Shown here piece by piece: positions 14,701 through 29,030 of a stretch of DNA of 44,206 nt (the stretch's first letter is position 1; each line of letters opens with the position of its first letter). The translations under genes and the position numbers were made by a program. Below the pieces are notes generated by a model that searched no databases, had not been told where the DNA came from, and saw nothing but the letters and a program-made list of their open reading frames with translations. The DNA is from Tritrichomonas musculus. Lineage: Eukaryota > Parabasalia > Tritrichomonadida > Tritrichomonadidae. The stretch covers positions 1 through 44,206 of the forward strand of contig JAPFFF010000125.1 of NCBI GenBank assembly GCA_039105265.1. Direction: 5' to 3'.

Positions 14701-17700
14701 CCATCAGATTAAACTACAACTGCAATTTGAACCATCAGATTCAGCTACAACTGCAATTGAACCATCAGATTAAACTACAACTGCAATTGAACCATCAGAT
14801 TAAACTACAACTGCAATTGAATTATCAGATTCAGCTACAACTGCAATTTGAACCATCAGATTAAACTACAACTGCAATTGAACCATCAGATTAAACTACA
14901 ACTGCAATTGAACCATCAGATTCAGCTGCAACTGCAATTTGAACCATTAGATTAAACTACAACTGCAGTTGAACCATTAGATTCAGCTACAACTGCAATT
15001 TGAACCATCAGATTCAGCTGCAACTGCAATTGAACCATCAGATTAAACTACAACTTCAATTGAACCATTAGATTCAGCTGCAACTGCAATTTGAACCATT
15101 AGATTAAGCTACAACTGAAATTGAACCATTAGATTAAACTACAACTGCAATTGAACCATCAGATTAAACTACAACTGCAATTGAACTATCAGATTAAACT
15201 ACAACTGCAATTGAACCATCAGATTCAGCTGCAACTGCAATTTGAACCATCAGATTAAACTACAACTGCAATTTGAATCATCAGATTAAACTACAACTGC
15301 AATTTGAACCATCAGATTAAACTACAACTGCAGTTGAATCATCAGATTAAACTACAACTGCAGTTGAACCATTAGATTCAGCTAAAACTGCAATTTGAAC
15401 CATCAGATTAAACTACAACTGCAGTTGAATCATCAGATTAAACTACAACTGCAATTGAACCATCAGATTAAACTACAACTGCAATTTGAATCATCAGATT
15501 AAACTACAACTGCAATTGAACCATCAGATTAAACTACAACTGCAATTTGAATCATCAGATTAAACTACAACTGCAATTGAACCATCAGATTAAACTACAA
15601 CTGCAATTGAACCATCAGATTAAACTACAACTGCAATTGAACTATCAGATTAAACTACAACTGCAATTGAACCATCAGATTAAACTACAACTGCAATTGA
15701 ACCATCAGATTAAACTACAACTGCAATTGAACCATCAGATTCAGCTGCAACTGCAATTTGAACCATCAGATTAAACTACAACTGCAATTTGAATCATCAG
15801 ATTAAACTACAACTGCAATTTGAACCATCAGATTAAACTACAACTGCAGTTGAATCATCAGATTAAACTACAACTGCAGTTGAACCATTAGATTCAGCTA
15901 AAACTGCAATTTGAACCATCAGATTAAACTACAACTGCAGTTGAACCATCAGATTAAACTACAACTGCAATTGAACCATCAGATTAAACTACAACTGCAA
16001 TTTGAATCATCAGATTAAACTACAACTGCAATTTGAACCATCAGATTCAGCTACAACTGCAATTTGAACCATTAGATTCAGCTGTAACTGCAATTTGAAC
16101 CATCAGATTCAGCTGCAACTGCAATTTGAATCATCAGATTAAACTACAACTGCAATTTGAATCATCAGATTAAACTACAACTGCAGTTGAATCATCAGAT
16201 TAAACTACAACTGCAGTTGAACCATTAGATTCAGCTACAACTGCAATTTGAACCATCAGATTCAGCTGCAACTGCAATTGAACCATCAGATTAAACTACA
16301 ACTGCAATTTGAACCATCAGATTCAGCTACAACTGCAATTTGAACCATCAGATTAAACTACAACTGCAATTGAACCATCAGATTAAACTACAACTGCAAT
16401 TTGAACCATCAGATTAAACTACAACTGCAGTTGAACCATCAGATTAAACTACAACTGCAATTGAACCATCAGATTAAACTACAACTGCAATTTGAACCAT
16501 CAGATTCAGCTACAACTGCAATTTGAACCATTAGATTAAACTACAATTGCAATTGAACCATCAGATTAAACTACAACTGCAGTTGAATCATCAGATTAAA
16601 CTACAACTGCAGTTGAACCATTAGATTCAGCTACAACTGCAATTTGAACCATCAGATTCAGCTGCAACTGCAATTGAACCATCAGATTAAACTACAACTT
16701 CAATTGAACCATTAGATTCAGCTGCAACTGCAATTTGAACCATTAGATTAAGCTACAACTGAAATTGAACCATTAGATTAAACTACAACTGCAATTGAAC
16801 CATCAGATTAAACTACAACTGCAATTGAACTATCAGATTAAACTACAACTGCAATTGAACCATCAGATTCAGCTGCAACTGCAATTTGAACCATCAGATT
16901 AAACTACAACTGCAATTTGAATCATCAGATTAAACTACAACTGCAATTTGAACCATCAGATTAAACTACAACTGCAGTTGAATCATCAGATTAAACTACA
17001 ACTGCAGTTGAACCATTAGATTCAGCTACAACTGCAATTTGAACCATCAGATTCAGCTGCAACTGCAATTGAACCATCAGATTAAACTACAACTTCAATT
17101 GAACCATTAGATTCAGCTGCAACTGCAATTTGAACCATTAGATTAAGCTACAACTGAAATTGAACCATTAGATTAAACTACAACTGCAATTGAACCATCA
17201 GATTAAACTACAACTGCAATTGAACTATCAGATTAAACTACAACTGCAATTGAACCATCAGATTCAGCTGCAACTGCAATTTGAACCATCAGATTAAACT
17301 ACAACTGCAATTGAACCATTAGATTCAGCTGCAACTTCAATTGAACCATCAGATTAAACTACAACTGCAATTGAACCATCAGATTCAGCTACAACTGCAA
17401 TTGAACCATCAGATTAAACTACAACTGCAATTTGAACCATCAGATTCAGCTACAACTGCAATTGAACCATCAGATTAAACTACAACTGCAATTGAATTAT
17501 CAGATTCAGCTACAACTGCAATTTGAACCATCAGATTCAGCTACAACTGCAGTTGAATCATCAGATTAAACTACAACTGCAATTGAACCATCAGATTCAG
17601 CTACAACTGCAATTTGAACCATCAGATTCAGCTACAACTGCAATATGAACCATCAGATTCAGCTACAACTGCAATTTGAACCATCAGATTAAACTACAAC

Positions 17701-18263
17701 TGCAATTGAACCATTAGATTCAGCTGCAACTTCAATTGAACCATCAGATTAAACTACAACTGCAATTGAACCATCAGATTCAGCTACAACTGCAATTGAA
17801 CCATCAGATTAAACTACAACTGCAATTTGAACCATCAGATTCAGCTACAACTGCAATTGAACCATCAGATTAAACTACAACTGCAATTTGAACCATCAGA
17901 TTCAGCTACAACTGCAATTGAACTATCAGATTAAACTACAACTGCAATTGAACCATCAGATTAAACTACAACTGCAATTGAATTATCAGATTCAGCTACA
18001 ACTGCAATTTGAACCATCAGATTAAACTACAACTGCAATTGAACCATCAGATTAAACTACAACTGCAATTGAACCATCAGATTCAGCTGCAACTGCAATT
18101 TGAACCATTAGATTAAACTACAACTGCAGTTGAACCATTAGATTCAGCTACAACTGCAATTTGAACCATCAGATTCAGCTGCAACTGCAATTGAACCATC
18201 AGATTAAACTACAACTTCAATTGAACCATTAGATTCAGCTGCAACTGCAATTTGAACCATTAG
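11790..18263. repeat. 6474-bp higher-order repeat, upstream copy
   Basis: Markers at 11790, 12521, 13309, 14131 and 15103 give the interval run 731, 788, 822, 972. The same run starts at 18264, giving a repeat period of 6474 bp, and an earlier copy starts at 972 (markers 972, 1703, 2491, 3313, 4285). The rare units ctgtaactgc and ctacaattgc, and a run of six identical units, are all displaced by the same 6474 bp in the downstream copy. Confidence 0.85.
15103..17141. repeat. Higher-order repeat segment, 1644 + 395 bp (copy 2)
   Basis: This is the copy of the segment beginning at 6590, at an offset of 8513 bp. A third version begins at 21577 but is 152 bp longer before the next marker (1796 instead of 1644 bp), because a five-unit block near 23.0-23.3 kb has been doubled there. 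Confidence 0.85.
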
Positions 18264-21200
18264 ATTAAGCTACAACTGAAATTGAACCATTAGATTAAAC
18301 TACAACTGCAATTGAACCATCAGATTAAACTACAACTGCAATTTGAATCATCAGATTAAACTACAACTGCAATTTGAATCATCAGATTAAACTACAACTG
18401 CAATTTGAATCATCAGATTAAACTACAACTGCAGTTGAACCATTAGATTCAGCTACAACTGCAATTTGAACCATCAGATTCAGCTGCAACTGCAATTGAA
18501 CCATCAGATTAAACTACAACTGCAATTTGAACCATCAGATTAAACTACAACTGCAATTTGAACCATCAGATTCAGCTACAACTGCAATTGAACCATCAGA
18601 TTAAACTACAACTGCAATTTGAACCATCAGATTCAGCTACAACTGCAGTTGAATCATCAGATTAAACTACAACTGCAGTTGAATCATCAGATTAAACTAC
18701 AACTGCAGTTGAACCATTAGATTCAGCTACAACTGCAATTTGAACCATCAGATTCAGCTGCAACTGCAATTGAACCATCAGATTAAACTACAACTGCAAT
18801 TTGAACCATCAGATTCAGCTACAACTGCAGTTGAATCATCAGATTAAACTACAACTGCAGTTGAACCATTAGATTCAGCTACAACTGCAATTTGAACCAT
18901 CAGATTCAGCTGCAACTGCAATTGAACCATCAGATTAAACTACAACTTCAATTGAACCATTAGATTCAGCTGCAACTGCAATTTGAACCATTAGATTAAG
19001 CTACAACTGAAATTGAACCATTAGATTAAACTACAACTGCAATTGAACCATCAGATTAAACTACAACTGCAATTGAACTATCAGATTAAACTACAACTGC
19101 AATTGAACCATCAGATTCAGCTGCAACTGCAATTTGAACCATCAGATTAAACTACAACTGCAATTTGAATCATCAGATTAAACTACAACTGCAATTTGAA
19201 CCATCAGATTAAACTACAACTGCAGTTGAATCATCAGATTAAACTACAACTGCAGTTGAACCATTAGATTCAGCTAAAACTGCAATTTGAACCATCAGAT
19301 TAAACTACAACTGCAGTTGAATCATCAGATTAAACTACAACTGCAATTGAACCATCAGATTAAACTACAACTGCAATTTGAATCATCAGATTAAACTACA
19401 ACTGCAATTGAACCATCAGATTCAGCTGCAACTTCAATTGAACCATCAGATTCAGCTACAACTGCAATTGAACCATCAGATTAAACTACAACTGCAATTT
19501 GAACCATCAGATTCAGCTACAACTGCAATTGAACCATCAGATTAAACTACAACTGCAATTGAACCATCAGATTAAACTACAACTGCAATTGAATTATCAG
19601 ATTCAGCTACAACTGCAATTTGAACCATCAGATTAAACTACAACTGCAATTGAACCATCAGATTAAACTACAACTGCAATTGAACCATCAGATTCAGCTG
19701 CAACTGCAATTGAACCATCAGATTAAACTACAACTTCAATTGAACCATTAGATTCAGCTGCAACTGCAATTTGAACCATTAGATTAAGCTACAACTGAAA
19801 TTGAACCATTAGATTAAACTACAACTGCAATTGAACCATCAGATTAAACTACAACTGCAATTGAACTATCAGATTAAACTACAACTGCAATTGAACCATC
19901 AGATTCAGCTGCAACTGCAATTTGAACCATCAGATTAAACTACAACTGCAATTTGAATCATCAGATTAAACTACAACTGCAATTTGAACCATCAGATTAA
20001 ACTACAACTGCAGTTGAATCATCAGATTAAACTACAACTGCAGTTGAACCATTAGATTCAGCTAAAACTGCAATTTGAACCATCAGATTCAGCTGCAACT
20101 GCAATTGAACCATCAGATTAAACTACAACTGCAATTTGAACCATCAGATTAAACTACAACTGCAATTTGAACCATCAGATTAAACTACAACTGCAATTGA
20201 ACCATCAGATTAAACTACAACTGCAATTTGAATCATCAGATTAAACTACAACTGCAATTTGAATCATCAGATTAAACTACAACTGCAGTTGAATCATCAG
20301 ATTAAACTACAACTGCAGTTGAACCATTAGATTCAGCTACAACTGCAATTTGAACCATCAGATTCAGCTGCAACTGCAATTGAACCATCAGATTAAACTA
20401 CAACTGCAATTTGAACCATCAGATTCAGCTACAACTGCAGTTGAATCATCAGATTAAACTACAACTGCAGTTGAACCATTAGATTCAGCTACAACTGCAA
20501 TTTGAACCATCAGATTCAGCTGCAACTGCAATTGAACCATCAGATTAAACTACAACTTCAATTGAACCATTAGATTCAGCTGCAACTGCAATTTGAACCA
20601 TTAGATTAAGCTACAACTGAAATTGAACCATTAGATTAAACTACAACTGCAATTGAACCATCAGATTAAACTACAACTGCAATTGAACTATCAGATTAAA
20701 CTACAACTGCAATTGAACCATCAGATTCAGCTGCAACTGCAATTTGAACCATCAGATTAAACTACAACTGCAATTTGAATCATCAGATTAAACTACAACT
20801 GCAATTTGAACCATCAGATTAAACTACAACTGCAGTTGAATCATCAGATTAAACTACAACTGCAGTTGAACCATTAGATTCAGCTAAAACTGCAATTTGA
20901 ACCATCAGATTCAGCTGCAACTGCAATTGAACCATCAGATTAAACTACAACTGCAATTTGAACCATCAGATTAAACTACAACTGCAATTTGAACCATCAG
21001 ATTAAACTACAACTGCAGTTGAATCATCAGATTAAACTACAACTGCAATTGAACCATCAGATTAAACTACAACTGCAATTTGAATCATCAGATTAAACTA
21101 CAACTGCAATTGAACCATCAGATTCAGCTGCAACTTCAATTGAACCATCAGATTCAGCTACAACTGCAATTGAACCATCAGATTAAACTACAACTGCAAT

Positions 21201-24200
21201 TTGAACCATCAGATTCAGCTACAACTGCAATTGAACCATCAGATTAAACTACAACTGCAATTGAACCATCAGATTAAACTACAACTGCAATTGAATTATC
21301 AGATTCAGCTACAACTGCAATTTGAACCATCAGATTAAACTACAACTGCAATTGAACCATCAGATTAAACTACAACTGCAATTGAACCATCAGATTCAGC
21401 TGCAACTGCAATTTGAACCATTAGATTAAACTACAACTGCAGTTGAACCATTAGATTCAGCTACAACTGCAATTTGAACCATCAGATTCAGCTGCAACTG
21501 CAATTGAACCATCAGATTAAACTACAACTTCAATTGAACCATTAGATTCAGCTGCAACTGCAATTTGAACCATTAGATTAAGCTACAACTGAAATTGAAC
21601 CATTAGATTAAACTACAACTGCAATTGAACCATCAGATTAAACTACAACTGCAATTGAACTATCAGATTAAACTACAACTGCAATTGAACCATCAGATTC
21701 AGCTGCAACTGCAATTTGAACCATCAGATTAAACTACAACTGCAATTTGAATCATCAGATTAAACTACAACTGCAATTTGAACCATCAGATTAAACTACA
21801 ACTGCAGTTGAATCATCAGATTAAACTACAACTGCAGTTGAACCATTAGATTCAGCTAAAACTGCAATTTGAACCATCAGATTAAACTACAACTGCAGTT
21901 GAATCATCAGATTAAACTACAACTGCAATTGAACCATCAGATTAAACTACAACTGCAATTTGAATCATCAGATTAAACTACAACTGCAATTGAACCATCA
22001 GATTAAACTACAACTGCAATTTGAATCATCAGATTAAACTACAACTGCAATTGAACCATCAGATTAAACTACAACTGCAATTGAACCATCAGATTAAACT
22101 ACAACTGCAATTGAACTATCAGATTAAACTACAACTGCAATTGAACCATCAGATTAAACTACAACTGCAATTGAACCATCAGATTAAACTACAACTGCAA
22201 TTGAACCATCAGATTCAGCTGCAACTGCAATTTGAACCATCAGATTAAACTACAACTGCAATTTGAATCATCAGATTAAACTACAACTGCAATTTGAACC
22301 ATCAGATTAAACTACAACTGCAGTTGAATCATCAGATTAAACTACAACTGCAGTTGAACCATTAGATTCAGCTAAAACTGCAATTTGAACCATCAGATTA
22401 AACTACAACTGCAGTTGAACCATCAGATTAAACTACAACTGCAATTGAACCATCAGATTAAACTACAACTGCAATTTGAATCATCAGATTAAACTACAAC
22501 TGCAATTTGAACCATCAGATTCAGCTACAACTGCAATTTGAACCATTAGATTCAGCTGTAACTGCAATTTGAACCATCAGATTCAGCTGCAACTGCAATT
22601 TGAATCATCAGATTAAACTACAACTGCAATTTGAATCATCAGATTAAACTACAACTGCAGTTGAATCATCAGATTAAACTACAACTGCAGTTGAACCATT
22701 AGATTCAGCTACAACTGCAATTTGAACCATCAGATTCAGCTGCAACTGCAATTGAACCATCAGATTAAACTACAACTGCAATTTGAACCATCAGATTCAG
22801 CTACAACTGCAATTTGAACCATCAGATTAAACTACAACTGCAATTGAACCATCAGATTAAACTACAACTGCAATTTGAACCATCAGATTAAACTACAACT
22901 GCAGTTGAACCATCAGATTAAACTACAACTGCAATTGAACCATCAGATTAAACTACAACTGCAATTTGAACCATCAGATTCAGCTACAACTGCAATTTGA
23001 ACCATTAGATTAAACTACAATTGCAATTGAACCATCAGATTAAACTACAACTGCAGTTGAATCATCAGATTAAACTACAACTGCAGTTGAACCATTAGAT
23101 TCAGCTACAACTGCAATTTGAACCATCAGATTCAGCTGCAACTGCAATTTGAACCATTAGATTAAACTACAATTGCAATTGAACCATCAGATTAAACTAC
23201 AACTGCAGTTGAATCATCAGATTAAACTACAACTGCAGTTGAACCATTAGATTCAGCTACAACTGCAATTTGAACCATCAGATTCAGCTGCAACTGCAAT
23301 TGAACCATCAGATTAAACTACAACTTCAATTGAACCATTAGATTCAGCTGCAACTGCAATTTGAACCATTAGATTAAGCTACAACTGAAATTGAACCATT
23401 AGATTAAACTACAACTGCAATTGAACCATCAGATTAAACTACAACTGCAATTGAACTATCAGATTAAACTACAACTGCAATTGAACCATCAGATTCAGCT
23501 GCAACTGCAATTTGAACCATCAGATTAAACTACAACTGCAATTTGAATCATCAGATTAAACTACAACTGCAATTTGAACCATCAGATTAAACTACAACTG
23601 CAGTTGAATCATCAGATTAAACTACAACTGCAGTTGAACCATTAGATTCAGCTAAAACTGCAATTTGAACCATCAGATTAAACTACAACTGCAGTTGAAC
23701 CATCAGATTAAACTACAACTGCAATTGAACCATCAGATTAAACTACAACTGCAATTTGAATCATCAGATTAAACTACAACTGCAATTTGAACCATCAGAT
23801 TCAGCTACAACTGCAATTTGAACCATTAGATTCAGCTGTAACTGCAATTTGAACCATCAGATTCAGCTGCAACTGCAATTTGAATCATCAGATTAAACTA
23901 CAACTGCAGTTGAATCATCAGATTAAACTACAACTGCAGTTGAACCATCAGATTAAACTACAACTGCAATTGAACCATCAGATTAAACTACAACTGCAAT
24001 TTGAATCATCAGATTAAACTACAACTGCAGTTGAATCATCAGATTAAACTACAACTGCAGTTGAACCATTAGATTCAGCTACAACTGCAATTTGAACCAT
24101 CAGATTCAGCTGCAACTGCAATTGAACCATCAGATTAAACTACAACTGCAATTTGAACCATCAGATTCAGCTACAACTGCAATTTGAACCATCAGATTAA

Positions 24201-24590
24201 ACTACAACTGCAATTGAACCATCAGATTAAACTACAACTGCAATTTGAACCATCAGATTAAACTACAACTGCAGTTGAACCATCAGATTAAACTACAACT
24301 GCAATTGAACCATCAGATTAAACTACAACTGCAATTTGAACCATCAGATTCAGCTACAACTGCAATTTGAACCATTAGATTAAACTACAATTGCAATTGA
24401 ACCATCAGATTAAACTACAACTGCAGTTGAATCATCAGATTAAACTACAACTGCAGTTGAACCATTAGATTCAGCTACAACTGCAATTTGAACCATCAGA
24501 TTCAGCTGCAACTGCAATTGAACCATCAGATTAAACTACAACTTCAATTGAACCATTAGATTCAGCTGCAACTGCAATTTGAACCATTAG
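18264..24590. repeat. 6474-bp higher-order repeat, downstream copy with local changes
   Basis: This repeats the interval run 731, 788, 822, 972 with markers at 18264, 18995, 19783, 20605 and 21577. It then departs from the upstream copy: the next interval is 1796 bp and the following one 1218 bp. The 1218-bp block reuses the ctgtaactgc and ctacaattgc units, so it looks like a further partial duplication of the preceding block. The right boundary given is the last marker of this series and is approximate. Confidence 0.75.
23004..23307. repeat. 152-bp (five-unit) local tandem duplication
   Basis: The unit containing ctacaattgc occurs twice about 151-152 bp apart (near 23017 and 23168). Each occurrence is followed by the same units: gcagttgaatc twice, gaaccattag, gattcagctac and gattcagctgc. 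The equivalent segments at 8030 and 16543 carry this block only once. The extra length explains why the 1644-bp higher-order interval is 1796 bp here. Confidence 0.75.
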
Positions 24591-25911
24591 ATTAAGCTAC
24601 AACTGAAATTGAACCATTAGATTAAACTACAACTGCAATTGAACCATCAGATTAAACTACAACTGCAATTGAACTATCAGATTAAACTACAACTGCAATT
24701 GAACCATCAGATTCAGCTGCAACTGCAATTTGAACCATCAGATTAAACTACAACTGCAATTTGAATCATCAGATTAAACTACAACTGCAATTTGAACCAT
24801 CAGATTAAACTACAACTGCAGTTGAATCATCAGATTAAACTACAACTGCAGTTGAACCATTAGATTCAGCTAAAACTGCAATTTGAACCATCAGATTCAG
24901 CTGCAACTGCAATTGAACCATCAGATTAAACTACAACTGCAATTGAACCATCAGATTAAACTACAACTGCAATTTGAACCATCAGATTCAGCTACAACTG
25001 CAATTTGAACCATTAGATTAAACTACAACTGCAATTGAACCATCAGATTAAACTACAACTGCAATTGAACCATCAGATTAAACTACAACTGCAGTTGAAC
25101 CATTAGATTCAGCTAAAACTGCAATTTGAACCATCAGATTCAGCTGCAACTGCAATTGAACCATCAGATTAAACTACAACTGCAATTGAACCATCAGATT
25201 AAACTACAACTGCAATTTGAACCATCAGATTAAACTACAACTGCAATTGAACCATCAGATTAAACTACAACTGCAATTGAACCATCAGATTAAACTACAA
25301 CTGCAATTGAACCATCAGATTAAACTACAACTGCAGTTGAATCATCAGATTAAACTACAACTGCAGTTGAACCATTAGATTCAGCTACAACTGCAATTTG
25401 AACCATCAGATTCAGCTGCAACTGCAATTGAACCATCAGATTAAACTACAACTTCAATTGAACCATTAGATTCAGCTGCAACTGCAATTTGAACCATTAG
25501 ATTAAGCTACAACTGAAATTGAACCATTAGATTAAACTACAACTGCAATTGAACCATCAGATTAAACTACAACTGCAATTGAACCATCAGATTAAACTAC
25601 AACTGCAATTGATCCATCAGATTAAACTACAACTGCAATTGAACCATCAGATTCAGCTGCAACTGCAATTTGAACCATTAGATTAAACTACAACTGCAAT
25701 TTGAACCATCAGATTAAACTACAACTTCAATTGAACCATTAGATTCAGCTGCAACTGCAATTTGAACCATTAGATTAAACTACAACTGCAATTGAACCAT
25801 CAGATTAAACTACAACTGCAATTGAACCATCAGATTCAGCTGCAACTGCAATTGAACCATCAGATTAAACTACAACTGCAATTTGAACCATCAGATTAAA
25901 CTACAACTGCA

Positions 25912-28900
25912 GTTGAATCATCAGATGCAACGAGAACTGCAGTTGAATCATCAGATTCAACGACAACTGCAGTTGAACCATCAGATGCAACGAGAACTGC
26001 AGTTGAATCATCAGATTCAACGAGAACTGCAGTTGAATCATCAGATTCAACGAGAACTGCAGTTGAATCATCAGATGCAACGACAACTGCAGTTGAATCA
26101 TCAGATTCAACGAGAACTGCAGTTGAATCATCAGATGCAACGAGAACTGCAGTTGAATCATCAGATGCAACGACAACTGCAGTTGAATCATCAGATTCAA
26201 CGAGAACTGCAGTTGAATCATCAGATGCAACGAGAACTGCAGTTGAATCATCAGATGCAACGAGAACTGCAGTTTAATAATAAGATGTAACAAGAACTGC
26301 AGTTGAATCATCAGATGCAACGAGAACTGCAGTTGAATCATCAGATGCAACGAGAACTGCAGTTTAATCATAAGATTCAACGAGAACTGAAGTTTAATAA
26401 TAAGATGAAACAAGAACTGCAGTTGAATCATCAGATGCAACGACAACTGCAGTTGAATCATCAGATGCAACGAGAACTGCAGTTGAATCATCAGATGCAA
26501 CGAGAACTGCAGTTGAATCATCAGATTCAACGAGAACTGCAGTTGAATCATCAGATGCAACGAGAACTGCAGTTGAATCATCAGATGAAACAAGAACTGC
26601 AGTTGAATCATCAGATTCAACGAGAACTGCAGTTGAACCATCAGATTCAACGAGAACTGCAGTTGAATCATCAGATGCAACGACAACTGCAGTTGAATCA
26701 TCAGATGCAACGAGAACTGCAGTTGAATCATCAGATGCAACGAGAACTGCAGTTGAATCATCAGATTCAACGAGAACTGCAGTTGAATCATCAGATTCAA
26801 CGAGAACTGCAGTTGAATCATCAGATTCAACGAGAACTGCAGTTGAATCATCAGATTCAACGAGAACTGCAGTTGAATCATCAGATTCAACGAGAACTGC
26901 AGTTGAATCATCAGATGCAACGACAACTGCAGTTGAATCATCAGATGCAACGAGAACTGCAGTTGAATCATCAGATGCAACGAGAACTGCAGTTGAATCA
27001 TCAGATGCAACGACAACTGCAGTTGAATCATCAGATTCAACGAGAACTGCAGTTGAATCATCAGATTCAACGAGAACTGCAGTTGAATCATCAGATTCAA
27101 CGAGAACTGCAGTTGAATCATCAGATGCAACGAGAACTGCAGTTGAATCATCAGATTCAACGAGAACTGCAGTTGAATCATCAGATGCAACGACAACTGC
27201 AGTTGAATCATCAGATGCAACGACAACTGCAGTTGAATCATCAGATGCAACGAGAACTGCAGTTGAATCATCAGATGCAACGAGAACTGCAGTTGAATCA
27301 TCAGATGCAACGAGAACTGCAGTTGAACCATCAGATTCAACGAGAACTGCAGTTGAATCATCAGATGCAACGAGAACTGCAGTTGAATCATCAGATGCAA
27401 CGAGAACTGCAGTTTAATAATAAGATGCAACAAGAACTGCAGTTGAATCATCAGATGCAACGAGAACTGCAGTTGAATCATCAGATGCAACAAGAACTGC
27501 AGTTGAATCATCAGATGCAACGAGAACTGCAGTTGAATCATCAGATGCAGCGAGAACTGCAGTTTAATAATAAGATGAAACAAGAACTGCAGTTGAATCA
27601 TCAGATGCAACGAGAACTGCAGTTGAATCATCAGATGCAGCGAGAACTGCAGTTTAATAATAAGATGAAACAAGAACTGCAGTTGAATCATCAGATTCAA
27701 CGAGAACTGCAGTTGAATCATCAGATGCAACGAGAACTGCAGTTGAATCATCAGATGCAACGAGAACTGCAGTTGAATCATCAGATGCAACGAGAACTGC
27801 AGTTGAATCATCAGATTCAACGAGAACTGCAGTTGAATCATCAGATGCAACGACAACTGCAGTTGAATCATAAGATTCAACGAGAACTGCAGTTGAATCA
27901 TCTGATGCAACGAGAACTGCAGTTGAATCATCAGATGCAACGAGAACTGCAGTTGAATCATCAGATTCAACGAGAACTGCAGTTTAATAATAAGATTCAA
28001 CGAGAACTGCAGTTTAATAATAAGATGAAACAAGAACTGCAGTTGAATCATCAGATTCAACGAGAACTGCAGTTGAATCATCAGATGCAACGAGAACTGC
28101 AGTTGAATCATCAGATGCAACGAGAACTGCAGTTGAATCATCAGATGCAGCGAGAACTGCAGTTTAATAATAAGATGAAACAAGAACTGCAGTTGAATCA
28201 TCAGATTCAACGAGAACTGCAGTTGAATCATCAGATGCAACGAGAACTGCAGTTGAATCATCAGATGCAACGAGAACTGCAGTTGAATCATCAGATGCAA
28301 CGAGAACTGCAGTTGAATCATCAGATTCAACGAGAACTGCAGTTGAATCATCAGATGCAACGAGAACTGCAGTTGAATCATCAGATGCAACGACAACTGC
28401 AGTTGAATCATCAGATGCAACGAGAACTGCAGTTGAATCATCAGATGCAACGAGAACTGCAGTTGAATCATCAGATTCAACGAGAACTGCAGTTGAATCA
28501 TCAGATGCAGCGAGAACTGCAGTTTAATAATAAGATGAAACAAGAACTGCAGTTGAATCATCAGATTCAACGAGAACTGCAGTTGAATCATCAGATGCAA
28601 CGAGAACTGCAGTTGAATCATCAGATGCAACGAGAACTGCAGTTGAATCATCAGATGCAACGAGAACTGCAGTTGAATCATCAGATTCAACGAGAACTGC
28701 AGTTGAATCATCAGATGCAACGAGAACTGCAGTTGAATCATCAGATGCAACGAGAACTGCAGTTGAATCATCAGATGCAACGAGAACTGCAGTTGAATCA
28801 TCAGATGCAACGAGAACTGCAGTTGAATCATCAGATTCAACGAGAACTGCAGTTGAATCATCAGATGCAACGAGAACTGCAGTTGAATCATCAGATGCAA

Positions 28901-29030
28901 CGACAACTGCAGTTGAATCATCAGATTCAACGAGAACTGCAGTTGAATCATCAGATGCAACGAGAACTGCAGTTGAATCATCAGATGCAACGAGAACTGC
29001 AGTTGAATCATCAGATGCAACGAGAACTGT
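25912..29030. repeat. Family B higher-order segment 1 (partial)
   Basis: This is the first B segment, up to the rare base change that turns the PstI-like ctgcag into ctgtag at 29030. A second rare marker, gaactgaag, lies at 26390 and recurs at 29330, 34280 and 39530. The first interval is only 2940 bp against 4950 and 5250 bp later, so this copy is shorter than the others. Confidence 0.75.

Larger units (their letters stand above)
1..25911. repeat. Satellite family A: tandem 30/31-bp units
   Basis: This is an uninterrupted head-to-tail array of roughly 850 units. Each unit is built from gaaccatcag, then either attaaactac or attcagct(a/g)c, then aactgcaatt. Units are 30 bp, or 31 bp where the junction reads caatttgaa instead of caattgaa. 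Recurrent variants include gaaccattag, gaactatcag, gaattatcag, gcagttgaatcatcag (a B-like half unit), caacttcaatt, ctaaaactgc, ctgtaactgc, ctacaattgc and caatatgaacc. I see no CG dinucleotide anywhere in it and almost no ATG. The 31-bp units shift the frame, cattag and gattaa place stops in the plus frames, and the minus strand is closed in all three frames in every attaaactac unit, so I regard it as noncoding. It runs off the left edge of the window. Its role is unknown; a heterochromatic or centromeric satellite is possible. Confidence 0.97.

Noticed and set aside
7034-22248. Three identical 75-codon frames in family A (7034-7261, 15547-15774, 22021-22248)
   Set aside because: They begin at TTG and consist only of repeat units. 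They are open just because six 30-bp units happen to lie together without a 31-bp unit or a stop. Their identity reflects higher-order copying of DNA, not gene conservation.
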